In this document: in pieces, positions 8,590 through 18,534 of the stretch
Position numbering within the stretch: position 1 is the stretch's first letter
How the letters are laid out: the number at the start of each line of letters is the position of its first letter
Source of the DNA: Alcanivorax borkumensis SK2
GTDB taxonomy: Bacteria; Pseudomonadota; Gammaproteobacteria; Pseudomonadales; Alcanivoracaceae
Length of the DNA: 64,000 nt
Direction: 5' to 3'
Assembly (NCBI RefSeq): GCF_000009365.1
Contig: NC_008260.1
Coordinates: 2,019,501 to 2,083,500 of the forward strand
Translations under genes and position numbers: made by a program
Notes under the pieces: generated by a model
What the model was told of the DNA's origin: nothing
The model's input: the letters and a program-made list of their open reading frames with translations, nothing else
The model's database searches: none

Positions 8590-8785
8590 TTTTTAACCGC
8601 CCCCATGAGTAGAAGGTTAGCCCACCGGTAGTAGCTGGGTCGGGGGTACTCCGCCGATGACTGAATTCGGCCGTTCGTTATTGTATTGCCACAGCCACTG
8701 GGTCGCCGATATACGCGCTTATGATTTTAGGAGTAGCCTTTCACGTTGCGTAAATACATAAAGCACAGCCCGAATCTCCACTGTA
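8590..8785 (-). mobile_element. internally deleted IS3-family remnant
   Basis: Two transposase fragments are joined here on the reverse strand. 'WRFGLCFMYLRNVKGYS' (8730-8785) matches 'FGLCFLYLRNVKGF' of the degenerate IS3 element at 16.2-18.5 kb, also at nucleotide level. It is followed by 'LWQYNNERPNSVIGGVPPTQLLPVG' (about 8610-8710), the usual 'YNxERPxxALGGxTP' C-terminus of IS3 OrfB. The middle of the gene is missing. No intact open frame or clear terminal repeat remains. Confidence 0.65.
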
Positions 8786-9640
<855 letters not shown>

Positions 9641-9657
9641 CTATGCCACTACAACCC

Positions 9658-10419
9658 TCAATGGCTAGGGAGCACCCAGCTAATGACGGTATTTATCTCC
9701 CTCCTCCAATATACGGTGACGGTATGGGCGTTTAAAAGCTGCGCGGACAAATTAGTTACTAGGCGAAGTTCTAGCTCACAACGCTCAGTATGAATTGACG
9801 ATATTTTTACATCTAGGAAATCAAAATATCGCCCCACCGCTGGGTGCAGTGCTTTAAACAGGGCCTCCTTTGCTGAGAATACCACTGTAAAACCATATTC
9901 TATATTTACAAAGTTTCCGTGAATAAACTCTAAGTCCTCATGACTGAGAATACTTGGGCTCAAGAGGGCTCGATCGTCTGCTGAAATCACTTTTTCGACA
10001 TCAATTCCAGGAGAAACAAGCGGTGCCTGAGCAGGACGAGGCATCATCATACAGAATGCACTGTCTCCATGATGACTGATTGAACCCAACACTGTCGGCG
10101 GCCACTGCGGCTCACGCCGCAAACCAATGCCAATAATCTCTGGCCTTAAATCTAATTGAATAAAAGCATTATGTGCTGCAATGCGTCCAGCAAGAAATTC
10201 GGCTTTGCGTGAGGCTGTCGCATTGCTTAGCGTGGCGGGAAGGGGAGTTTTGTAACGTGCAAAGAGGGCATCATGGTAATGCGCGGCGTCAAAGCGGCAG
10301 TGATAGCAGGTGCCGGTAAAACCGCTGAGTATAACGGTTTTACCAGCAGTAAAAAAATTCGATAGCCCCTGTGTTAATGGCTTAATCACGTCGCCGTAAC
10401 TTGCGTGGATAGCGCTCAA
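9658..10419 (-). CDS. Sfp/EntD-type 4'-phosphopantetheinyl transferase
   Basis: The 253-residue protein should move phosphopantetheine from coenzyme A to the carrier-domain serine of the NRPS in the same operon. It shows the three PPTase signatures: 'RKAEFLAGRIAAHNAF' (71-86) and 'GSISHHGDSAFC' (112-123), the Mg-binding GIDVE (138-142), and FSAKEALFK (181-189). This layout is EntD-like. The start is a TTG at 10419 that overlaps the glycosyltransferase stop (TTGA), implying translational coupling; a GTG ten codons in is the alternative. It is the last gene of the NRPS-GT-PPTase operon, with a decayed IS3 element right after it. Low GC like its operon partners. Confidence 0.92.
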   Translation of the reverse strand: MSAIHASYGDVIKPLTQGLSNFFTAGKTVILSGFTGTCYHCRFDAAHYHDALFARYKTPLPATLSNATASRKAEFLAGRIAAHNAFIQLDLRPEIIGIGLRREPQWPPTVLGSISHHGDSAFCMMMPRPAQAPLVSPGIDVEKVISADDRALLSPSILSHEDLEFIHGNFVNIEYGFTVVFSAKEALFKALHPAVGRYFDFLDVKISSIHTERCELELRLVTNLSAQLLNAHTVTVYWRREINTVISWVLPSH

Positions 10420-11717
10420 GTATCAGCCGATAACGTGTTGGCATTGAGGTCGGAAGAATCGAGTAAGCCCCATTGTGTCAATAGATCTATCGCACATTGA
10501 ACGCCATTTTCCTCGGCCACTTTTACTGCCATTTTAGCGGCGGCGTTTTGCATCTCAGGTACACAAGCCATGTTGATGGCGGCGACTAATTTCTCAGCGG
10601 TGAGGTCTTTGCGTTTAATCATTTTGGGCGCCACACCATTTTGCTCAAGTCGCCAAGCCCAGAACGGTTGATCACCAAAAAATGGAATAACCACCGAAGG
10701 AATGCCCGCGCGAATGGTTGCGGCCGTGGTACCCGCACCGCCATGATGAACCGCGACACAAACCTTGGGAAATAGCCAGTCATGCGGCGCAGCCTCAATA
10801 ACTAAAATATTAGGATTATTATTGAACTTTGCTTTAAGCCCCCCCCATCCCGTCGCAATAATTGCTCTGCGTCCACTTTCTGCAACGGCTTCATAGATGA
10901 GGGCACTAAGATTATCGGTGTCGTCACTTAGCATACTGCCAAAGCCGATATATATTGGTTTGTCGCCAGTAGCGAGAAACTGCTCTAACTCCGCTGATGG
11001 CTGCCACTGTGATTCACCGTTTAAAAACCAATTTCCTGTCACTTGCACACCCGCGGGCCAGTGGCGTGATCGTGGAAGTAAGGCGGGACTGTAGCCGTAA
11101 AGAATCCTGCGGTCTTCTATCTTTTGTTGATAATACGGGCCATACCAAGGTAGTGCCGGCAGTTGAAGGGCTTTACGCACTGGACTGTAAGCTGCACTTA
11201 GCATACGCCATGTAATGACTCGCAAAAGGTGGTAAAGCCATTCGTTAACCCTGCCGTTACGTGGTTTGCTCGGTGGTGTCAGCATCATCGGCGGAATGTC
11301 AGGGCAAGGGGTTACTGGCTGCAAATGCGTTTCTACCGTCGGGATATTCAGTGCTTCGCCCAGAGAGTTCGCTAGCACCGCCATCATGCCATTGCCTAAC
11401 AGTAAATCAGCATCTTTAGCGGCGGCCAACCCTTCTTCAGCCCAGTGTCGACCCATATCCTTAAGATGCTTGCGCGCGGTGTTCATTAAGGCCAAGGGAT
11501 TCAGGCCGCGTTGAATAGCACGCGGATCTTTAGCCATAAGTTCAAAGAAATCTGCGGTCAAGGGCGCATATCTCAGGCCGTGATTTATAACCAAGTCCTT
11601 ACAGGTTTTACCACTGGCGATACAGACCTTATGGCCCGCAGCCTGCAATCCTAAACCCAGAGCGATAAAGGGCCTAACGTCACCCTGAGTGCCGATACTA
11701 AAGATGGTAATATTCAT
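10416..11717 (-). CDS. UGT-type glycosyltransferase (GT1, predicted lipid glucosyltransferase)
   Basis: The 433-residue protein is a GT1/GT-B fold glycosyltransferase, like sterol glucosyltransferases and rhamnosyltransferase RhlB. The N-terminal domain opens MNITIFSIGTQGDVRPFIALGLGLQAAGHKV, the classic acceptor-domain start. The donor-binding C-terminal domain has 'PIYIGFGSM' (254-262), HHGGAGTT (324-331) and 'PFFGDQPFWAWRLEQNGVAP' (345-364), the PSPG-like box, where the DQ pair contacts the sugar. From the operon I infer that it puts glucose on a hydroxyacyl chain in the cytoplasm; UDP-glucose as donor is inference. It lies about 120 bases after the NRPS gene and overlaps the PPTase start. 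No signal peptide or obvious membrane segment. Confidence 0.9.
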   Translation of the reverse strand: MNITIFSIGTQGDVRPFIALGLGLQAAGHKVCIASGKTCKDLVINHGLRYAPLTADFFELMAKDPRAIQRGLNPLALMNTARKHLKDMGRHWAEEGLAAAKDADLLLGNGMMAVLANSLGEALNIPTVETHLQPVTPCPDIPPMMLTPPSKPRNGRVNEWLYHLLRVITWRMLSAAYSPVRKALQLPALPWYGPYYQQKIEDRRILYGYSPALLPRSRHWPAGVQVTGNWFLNGESQWQPSAELEQFLATGDKPIYIGFGSMLSDDTDNLSALIYEAVAESGRRAIIATGWGGLKAKFNNNPNILVIEAAPHDWLFPKVCVAVHHGGAGTTAATIRAGIPSVVIPFFGDQPFWAWRLEQNGVAPKMIKRKDLTAEKLVAAINMACVPEMQNAAAKMAVKVAEENGVQCAIDLLTQWGLLDSSDLNANTLSADT

Positions 11718-11839
11718 TAACAGCCTAAATATGGTAGTGATGTTTAAGCATAATTACTGCTCTTTTACAGCGCTAATAAGTGCCTCGCACTTGACACCTT
11801 GTACTGAGGTTTCACGGTAGTTCATTTGTACGCCACATT

Positions 11840-14800
11840 TTATGGCATAAGTGAGTCAGCGATTAAGGGGCCGGTTTTCGTTAGCGCAGGTGCGTCGAAC
11901 ATATCTTGGTGATGGCAGTCCACGTGATGAATCGTGAGTTTGCCAACATACTCTTGCCAAATATCAGCGCTGTTGTGCAGTACATCGACCATGTCAGTTT
12001 CTACTGTTTCAGTTGCGGCAATAAACAGCATTGCAGCTTTGATTTTCCCTGGCGTGAACTGGCGGGAAATAACAAGATTATTTTCGATAATCAGCCTAAC
12101 GCTCTCTATAATATTGCCATTACTTTGCTGCATTTCTTTCACAAAAGGGAGGTTGTGAATATCATATTCGCGGCACAACAAATCGCTTAAATTGGCCATA
12201 CTTTCTTCGCCTTGAGGCAAAGAGTCCGAGGCCAAACCCATAAAAGTCAATGCACTTTGTACTAATTGTGCTTCGTCTGCTAACTGCGCTGGCTGCTGCA
12301 CATAAGGGTAGGAATCCAACACTGCTAAATAACCTATTTCCTCGCCTTCAGCCTCTAGGAGTCGTGCGATTTCATGTGCCACTAATCCACCTAAGGACCA
12401 GCCCAATAGTTTATACGGCCCTGCTGGCTGCACGCGTCGCAGTTGTTCAATATATTCGCCAGCCATTTCTGTGATGCTTGTAGGTAAACCTAAACCTGCA
12501 GCCCCATGTTGTTGGGGTTCGGTGGCTAAACCTCGGGCTTGCACACCATAAAGCTGTTGTTCTTTATCGAGATAGCGGGTTAAACCGCTGTAGCTCCAAC
12601 TTAAACCAATTACCGGATGGATACAAAACAGCGGGCTTGCGGTGCCAGAGGATTTAAGCGGTAACATCATGTCCAAGGGGTCAACAGATTGATGATGTTC
12701 TAATTGCGCAGCGAGTTCTGCGATTGTGCTGGCTTCAAAGATGGCGGCGAGAGGAATATCCTGAGTAAGCAACTCACGTAAACGCGATACCATTCTTGCA
12801 GCTGTTAGAGAGTCGCCGCCTAGGTCAAAAAAGCTATCGTGAATACCGATTCGTTCACGCCCAAAAATCTCACACCATAAAGCCGCGAGCTGTGTTTCTA
12901 GCGTTGTACGAGGTGCGACATAACCAAGAGAGGCTTGCCAGGTCGGCTCCGGCAGGGCGTTTCGATCTAACTTGCCATTAACGTTGGTGGGCAAGGTATC
13001 GACACACATAAACACCGATGGAATCATATAATCAGGTAAGCTTTGCGCTAAGCGCTTACGCAACACTGCAGTATCAACTATTGCGCTCTCTCCGGTGTCG
13101 AGCCTGCAGGGAACAAAGTGCGCGACTAACCTTTTCTCGCCGTCCGGATTTTCGCGAAGGGTGACAACGGCTTGTTTTACACCCTCGCAACGTTGGATAT
13201 TTGATTCTACATCTTCAGCTTCTATACGAAAACCACGGATTTTAATTTGAAAATCATTACGGCCCAAATAATCTAATACACCGTCTGCGCGCCAACGAAC
13301 TAAATCACCGGTTTTATATAAGCGACCAGCCCCAAAGGGGTTTTCGATAAAACGCTCTGCGGTAAGTTCAGGCCGATGTAAATAGCCTTTTGCTAAACCA
13401 ACACCGCCAATATACAGTTCCCCAATCGCTCCTAAGGGCACTGGCTGCATCTCTTGATCTAACACATATACTGTCGTGTTTTGGATCGGACGACCAATCG
13501 GCGGCGCGTCTAAATCGTCGCCATCTAACTTCATGATGGTAGACCAAATCGTAGTTTCAGTTGGGCCATAGAGATTAATAATAGGATGGCCTAATTTGCG
13601 CATTTTATGGGCGAGTTGCGCAGGCAATGCTTCCCCCCCCACCAAGGGCCGTACATTGCTAATTTGATCGGCATAATCTGCCAATAATGCTTGCCAGTGG
13701 GAAGGTGTCGCCTGCATTAGGTTAATTTTTTCATCGGCAATAAGCGCTGCAAGCTTTTCGGGATCTTTTGCAATCTCGCGACTTGCGATCACCACCTCAG
13801 CACCACTGATCAATGGCAAATATAATTCAAGCGCGGCAATATCAAATGCGACGGTCGTTAAAGCTAATAATTTATCATTGGCATGAACTTGCAGTTCATC
13901 CTGCATAGCTAACAAAAAATTCAATAACGCCCGGTGGCTGATTTCAACCCCTTTAGGGCGCCCAGTTGATCCAGATGTATATATAACATAGGCACTGGTG
14001 TTGCCGTGAATAGGTGCAGGGTTAATACTTGTTTCAGCTAAGCCAGTATCGACAGTATCTAAATTAAGTACAGCGACATCGTCTTTAAATAATGCACGGC
14101 TAATAGACGACGCAGATAAGATCAGCGTAGGCTTACCCTCACCCAATACCAATGCCAAGCGCTCTGCAGGCGCCGTCGGATCTAACGGCAAATAGGCGGC
14201 ACCAGTTCTCATTATGGCGAGAAGAGCGATTGGCATAGATTCATCGCGGGGAAGAGCAACTGCAACAATGTCGCCGCTGCCAATGCCACGCTGGATTAAG
14301 GCGTGGCTTAACCTAACGACTTCACTCTGTAGTTGCTGGTAAGTGAGTTTTTTGTCACCACTTGTAAGAGCTATCGAATCCGGCGTTTTTATCGCTTGGC
14401 TATCAAATAGCGCCAGCAAATTAGTGTCTGGTAATGGCTTCTCAGTTTTATTCCAGTCATCTAAGATGCATTTTCTTTCAAATTCAGACAACAGGCTTAT
14501 GTTTCCGATTGGTGCGCTAGGATCGTTAACAACCGAACTAATTAGCCGCACAAAACGGTCTCTGTGAGTATCTAAATCATGTTGAGAATACAGGGCGGGG
14601 TTAGCATCCAAATCAATACGCAAGCCCGCATGAGCACCACGATCATAGATAAACACCGTTAAATCTTCGACGGTGCCGTTGGAAATATTATGGGCGAGGC
14701 ACTGATGACCGCCAAATCGCAGGTCATAATCGAAGGGCTCTATATTCACGCCGACCCAAGAAATTTGCTGTCCTTGGCCTAGCAAGCCTAGCTCACGGCG

Positions 14801-15925
14801 CAAATCCTCATAGCGAAACATCTGATGTCGCAAAGCCTGCCTGACAGCTTTAGATACTTGCGCTGTTAAAGTGCTTAAATTGAGCTCAGCATTCATCGCC
14901 AAACGAATCGATACTGCATTGGCCATCATGCTCGGAATACTGCGCATATCACGATTGGGGCGAGCAGATACGGGCATACCAAATACCAAATCATCTGCGC
15001 CTGTCATCCGATATATATAGGCCGAAAACAAACCAATTAGTATCTGAGGCAAACTCGCCTTAGTGTCTTTTCCTAAATTACGCAGTGTATTGCTAGTGTC
15101 TATAGATAACTGAGCGGTGCTCCTGCGCATTCCCCCCGCGCGCACTGCATTGTGTCGGGTAAGCGACACCGGATCGGGTAATCCGCTAAGTTGATTTATC
15201 CAGTAATTACGATCACGCTCATACCGTGCAGACTCACGGTAGCGCTGCTCTTGCTCATGCTGAATGCGCAAAGGTAGAAATGGACTAGGACCAATGTCTC
15301 GATGCTCAAGTAAAGCATTATAAATCTCGGCGCATCGCCGTGAAATAATGCCGGCACTAAAACCATCAAGCACTAGGTGATGGCTACGTTGATACCAAAA
15401 ATAACACTGCTCACTAATTTTAAAGAGTGCGCAAAACCACAGCGGGTCACAGGCATGATCAACAGGCCGATGGAGCTCATCCATCATCCATTTCTCTGCT
15501 TCAGACCTAGGATCAGTGGCCCCGCTCAAGTCTATCACCGGAAACTCGCTTTTATAGCGATCTAGAATAATTTGCTTAGGACCGTCTGCTGTGTCGTGAA
15601 TCTCGACTCGAGTAGTCTCAGCCTCTTGGGTAATTTGCTTAAGCGCGGCAATGAAAATATCGACTTTAATTTCACCAAGAATTTCACAATATTCCGCTAT
15701 ATTATATACCGCATCTTTAGGCCCAATTTGCTCACCAAACCATAAACCACGCTGTGCGCTGGCCAAAGGGAGGGATTTGATTTCCGGCGAGATAGATCCA
15801 CCAAGGTTTGTGCAATCCTGTTGCTCATTGAACTTGTCTTCAGGCTGGGTGCCCCGTAATGAACCATTTGATGAATTAACAAGCGCTACCGTTGAGCTTG
15901 ATTGAGCGGCTATACGTTTTTTCAT
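11840..15925 (-). CDS. single-module NRPS, C-A-T-TE, predicted to load glycine
   Basis: This 1361-residue enzyme has the EntF layout. Condensation domain (about 50-480): HHLVLDG at 182-188 with the catalytic second His. Adenylation domain (about 500-990): YTSGSTGRPKG, 'NLYGPTE', 'YKTGDLVRW', 'GRNDFQIKIRGFRIE', NGK with Lys985. Carrier domain: LGGDSL with Ser1039 for phosphopantetheine. Thioesterase (about 1095-1361): GWSLGG with Ser1177, Asp1204 and probable His1339. The pocket positions, aligned to GrsA, read D695, I696, L699, Q738, L761, G763, L785, I793, W794, K985, i.e. DILQLGLIWK, the glycine code. I infer that the C domain joins a 3-hydroxyacyl donor to carrier-bound glycine and the TE releases the N-acylglycine. 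First gene of the operon; GC lower than the flanking core genes. The start has only a weak ribosome site. Confidence 0.95.
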   Translation of the reverse strand: MKKRIAAQSSSTVALVNSSNGSLRGTQPEDKFNEQQDCTNLGGSISPEIKSLPLASAQRGLWFGEQIGPKDAVYNIAEYCEILGEIKVDIFIAALKQITQEAETTRVEIHDTADGPKQIILDRYKSEFPVIDLSGATDPRSEAEKWMMDELHRPVDHACDPLWFCALFKISEQCYFWYQRSHHLVLDGFSAGIISRRCAEIYNALLEHRDIGPSPFLPLRIQHEQEQRYRESARYERDRNYWINQLSGLPDPVSLTRHNAVRAGGMRRSTAQLSIDTSNTLRNLGKDTKASLPQILIGLFSAYIYRMTGADDLVFGMPVSARPNRDMRSIPSMMANAVSIRLAMNAELNLSTLTAQVSKAVRQALRHQMFRYEDLRRELGLLGQGQQISWVGVNIEPFDYDLRFGGHQCLAHNISNGTVEDLTVFIYDRGAHAGLRIDLDANPALYSQHDLDTHRDRFVRLISSVVNDPSAPIGNISLLSEFERKCILDDWNKTEKPLPDTNLLALFDSQAIKTPDSIALTSGDKKLTYQQLQSEVVRLSHALIQRGIGSGDIVAVALPRDESMPIALLAIMRTGAAYLPLDPTAPAERLALVLGEGKPTLILSASSISRALFKDDVAVLNLDTVDTGLAETSINPAPIHGNTSAYVIYTSGSTGRPKGVEISHRALLNFLLAMQDELQVHANDKLLALTTVAFDIAALELYLPLISGAEVVIASREIAKDPEKLAALIADEKINLMQATPSHWQALLADYADQISNVRPLVGGEALPAQLAHKMRKLGHPIINLYGPTETTIWSTIMKLDGDDLDAPPIGRPIQNTTVYVLDQEMQPVPLGAIGELYIGGVGLAKGYLHRPELTAERFIENPFGAGRLYKTGDLVRWRADGVLDYLGRNDFQIKIRGFRIEAEDVESNIQRCEGVKQAVVTLRENPDGEKRLVAHFVPCRLDTGESAIVDTAVLRKRLAQSLPDYMIPSVFMCVDTLPTNVNGKLDRNALPEPTWQASLGYVAPRTTLETQLAALWCEIFGRERIGIHDSFFDLGGDSLTAARMVSRLRELLTQDIPLAAIFEASTIAELAAQLEHHQSVDPLDMMLPLKSSGTASPLFCIHPVIGLSWSYSGLTRYLDKEQQLYGVQARGLATEPQQHGAAGLGLPTSITEMAGEYIEQLRRVQPAGPYKLLGWSLGGLVAHEIARLLEAEGEEIGYLAVLDSYPYVQQPAQLADEAQLVQSALTFMGLASDSLPQGEESMANLSDLLCREYDIHNLPFVKEMQQSNGNIIESVRLIIENNLVISRQFTPGKIKAAMLFIAATETVETDMVDVLHNSADIWQEYVGKLTIHHVDCHHQDMFDAPALTKTGPLIADSLMP

Positions 15926-16189
15926 TGACGTTGGTCTCGATAGCTGAGTATTTTCAATCGCAGATTCAAATCAGAAGCACACCACCCTTTAAGTGGCAAT
16001 GACCTTGATATGCTCTCTCATTAAATCCGGTGGGGTTTTATAATTCAATATAATTCTGAATCTTCGATTAAATCTTCTGCGTTCTTTAGCCGCTTTTTTT
16101 TTATTTTTTAACGTCCGTACTTTTTGGCCAGAACCGCCTCTTTAATTCGTTCGAATTTCATTCAAATGTAATAACCTCCCATTTTAACT
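15926..16189. other. AT-rich leader region of the NRPS operon
   Basis: About 260 bases separate the NRPS start from the IS debris. The stretch is very AT-rich (for example around 16020-16110) and must hold the operon promoter unless transcription enters from the IS side. I could not find a -35/-10 pair with acceptable spacing, nor an inverted repeat that would suggest an operator. Confidence 0.4.
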
Positions 16190-16896
16190 GGAGCTAAAAG
16201 TAGAGGTATGGGCCAAGGACCATATTTTCCATTCATGGTTGTAAAGCCATCGCCACTGAGTTGCACAATCCTGAACATCAATAATTGAGTGGAAACTGTA
16301 GCGGCTTACCTGGCTGAATAAATGACAGTGTGATGCCATTCTTATCAGTCTAGGCTGCGAGTACACCACGGAGATATTCCCACCCATTGTCGCCACGCAA
16401 TCGCTTGAGCTTACCTCGGCATTCAATCAGCCGATCCCGTGTTCTGATAACCCCCTCAGCGGACAAGGAGAAATCCACCTCTATACTCTGGCCTTATCGA
16501 TTACATTCATCGGTCACGTTGAGAAACCGGTAACTGCGGCCATAGCCCAACTGGTCATGCATGAAGTTCGCCGACCGATGCTCAGCCGGTACCGACAGTT
16601 CCTCAAGTTTCTCACGCTTGAGCCGCTTCTTAGGCTTGATTCGAAGGTTAAGCTCCAGCTCTCGGCAAATGCGGTACACCCGCTTGTGATTCCATGGAAA
16701 ACCCTTCACGTTGCGCAAGTACAAGAAACATAGACCGAAGTTCCTGTTGCGCTGGTTGCGAGTTAACCGCAGCAGCCAATCGGCGATGGCGGCATTTTCG
16801 TCGCTGAATCTGGCCTGATAACGGTAACTGCGTTCACTCATACTATAGGCCTCGCAGGCCACTGATCTTCCCCCGACAAAATAGACACGCTTCATT

Positions 16897-17785
16897 TCAC
16901 GCTGCCATTCTCTCGTATTCTGCCGGGGCCACGTAGCCAATGCCAGAGTGTAACCTTTTCTGGTTATAAAACTGGTTGATGTAGCCACTCAGAACCGCTC
17001 GCAACTCTTGCTCATCCTTAAACGATACGCCATGGATCACTTCAGCTTTCATACTATGCAAGAACGATTCCATATGCGCATTGTCCGTGCAGTGTTTAGG
17101 CCGATTCATACTGGGTCTGATGCCGTGCCTGCCTAGCTCGTTCTGGATCAAGTACGCGCCATACTCCACTCCACGATCCGTATGGAATATTAGACCGGAA
17201 CACGGCATTCGCACCCGTAAAGCATGGCGCAAGGCCCTCAGAGTCAGATTAGCTGTCTTCCTGTCCCCCAGCGACCAGCCAATCACCTTCCTCGAATAGA
17301 CATCCAACACGACCGCCAGGTACTGCCATTGCCGGTTAACCTTGATATAAGTGAGATCCGCTACCCACTGCTGATTTACCCCGGTTGGAGCGGGCCTATT
17401 CAGGCGCAGGTTCTTGTGGCGTTGATAGAATCGCTCCACCCCCGGCACCCTGCGGTACAGCTTTGCCACACGCCCCACCAGCGAAGCCTCCCTCATCAGC
17501 CTCTCAACACGCTTACGGGCCAATCCGGACGCCTTCGTGACGCAAGGCCTGATGCACTCTCGGGCTGCCATAGACGCCCCGGCAATCCCCATGGATCCGG
17601 CGCACTTTCTTCAGCAAGCATCTATCTTCTCGGGCTCGTGGCGGCTCCTTGCGTTTGCACCACGCATAGTAGCCACTCCTCGACACACCCAACCAATTGC
17701 ACAGGTACCTGACGCCTAGTCTTCGTCCGTGTTCCTGGATGAATCCAAATCGCTCTGATGTCGATCCGACAGATACCGTTGCCAC
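16897..17785 (-). pseudogene. IS3 OrfB transposase, broken by a single-base frameshift
   Basis: OrfB supplies the DDE integrase core. The N-terminal part (17785-17513) reads 'FGFIQEHGRRLGVRYLCNWLGVSRSGYYAWCKR...YGSPRVHQALRHEGVRIG'. The frame then shifts and continues as 'RKRVERLMREASLVGRVAKLYRR...NQQWVADLTYIKVNRQWQYLAVVLDVYSRKVIGWSLGDRKTANL...FHTDRGVEYG...NAHMESFLHSMKAEV' to 16897. One extra base in the GGGC run near 17517 accounts for the shift, so the enzyme is probably dead unless this is a sequencing error. OrfB starts at the G of the A-AAA-AAG heptamer (17791-17785) in OrfA, the usual -1 frameshift site that makes the OrfAB fusion. Confidence 0.85.
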
Positions 17786-18090
17786 TTTTTTAGAAGGTCA
17801 TTTTCCTTCTGCAAGCGGGTGTTTTCCCGTTTGAGCTTATCGAGCTCTTTCAACTCCTCGCCGGAGGGAGCTTTCTTTTCTTTCATCACACCAACACGCT
17901 TTCGGCCATCTGGCTTGATCTTTCCTTCACGGTATTCCTTGCGCCACCTCGAAAGCATCATCGGGTGGATATCCAACCCAGCTGCCACTTGCTGAACCTG
18001 AATGCCTTCCTGACAGCTAAGCTCAACGGCCTTTACTTTAAAGTCTGTCGAATACCGCCAAGTCTTTCTCGGATTGTTGTATCGGGGCAT
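17716..18090 (-). CDS. IS3 OrfA (transposase DNA-binding subunit)
   Basis: The 124-residue protein begins MPRYNNPRKTWRYSTDFKVKAVELSCQEGIQVQQVAAGLDIHPMMLSRWRKEY, the helix-turn-helix of IS3 OrfA. It ends with a leucine-zipper-like segment (ELDKLKRENTRLQKENDLLKKWQ) used for OrfA/OrfAB oligomerisation. The frame runs past a slippery A-AAA-AAG heptamer at 17791-17785, where a -1 shift would enter OrfB. ATG 18090 has GAGGAGGT just upstream. It appears intact. Confidence 0.9.
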   Translation of the reverse strand: MPRYNNPRKTWRYSTDFKVKAVELSCQEGIQVQQVAAGLDIHPMMLSRWRKEYREGKIKPDGRKRVGVMKEKKAPSGEELKELDKLKRENTRLQKENDLLKKWQRYLSDRHQSDLDSSRNTDED

Positions 18091-18534
18091 ATGCCACCTC
18101 CTCTGATTAAGAGAAGGTGTCCACTAAAGCGGGGGAACTACACACCCGCATACTGACGCCCTGTTAACCAACCGCTGCTTTAGAAAGCTCGCGCCTTTGG
18201 CAGGGCTTATCACTTTTTTCGACGGCTTCCTTACGTAGCTCAGACTTGAGGCGCTCCTCAGCGTACATCTTTTTCAGCCGCCGATTCTCTATCTTCAAGC
18301 TCCTTCAGGCTAGCCATTATTGAGGCATCCGTGCCACCGTATTTGCTGCGCTACTTGTAAATTTAGCACTGCTCAGCTATTCCCGGCACAGCTCAGGTAC
18401 CGGAACACCGCCTTCGGTTTGCTTGAGAATAGCCATGACTTGGTTGTCAGTAAATTTTAATCGTTTAATGCAAAACCTTCTGCGCATAGAGCACGAGAAT
18501 ACTCTAATTTTGGCTCCTGCTAATTCCTGGGGGA

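Larger units (their letters stand above)
16863..18142 (-). mobile_element. IS3-family insertion sequence with terminal repeats, nested in an older IS
   Basis: The element is about 1280 bp. Its ends are imperfect inverted repeats: TGATCTTCCCCCGAC at 16863 and, read on the other strand, TGTAGTTCCCCCGC from 18142, both continuing to a shared GACAC-CTTC block. CAC lies immediately outside each end, a possible 3-bp target duplication as made by IS3 elements. It encodes OrfA and a frameshifted OrfB. It interrupts a second, older IS3 element, whose OrfA and OrfB parts lie on its two sides. Confidence 0.85.
16190..18490 (-). mobile_element. degenerate IS3-family element, split by a second IS
   Basis: Reverse-strand fragments of one IS3 transposase flank the inner element at 16863-18142. 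On the right (18480-18160) is OrfA: 'RLKFTDNQVMAILKQTEGGVPVPELCRE' and 'RSLKIENRRLKKMYAEERLKSE', with stops. On the left is OrfB: 'ACEAYSMSERSYRYQARFSDENAAIADW', 'FGLCFLYLRNVKGF', 'KKRLKREKLEELSVPAEHRSANFMHDQLGYGRSYRFLNVTDECNR' (16850-16495), then 'RLRGDNGWEYLRGVL' and 'GITLSFIQPGKP' (16430-16290) of the integrase core. It is the right bracket of the NRPS operon and is related to the remnant at 8590-8785. Confidence 0.75.

Noticed and set aside
9658..15925. Siderophore (enterobactin-like) cluster
   Set aside because: The NRPS is EntF-like in layout and the PPTase EntD-like, but the A-domain code reads glycine rather than serine, no aryl-acid genes or TonB receptor are present, and a glucosyltransferase is part of the operon.
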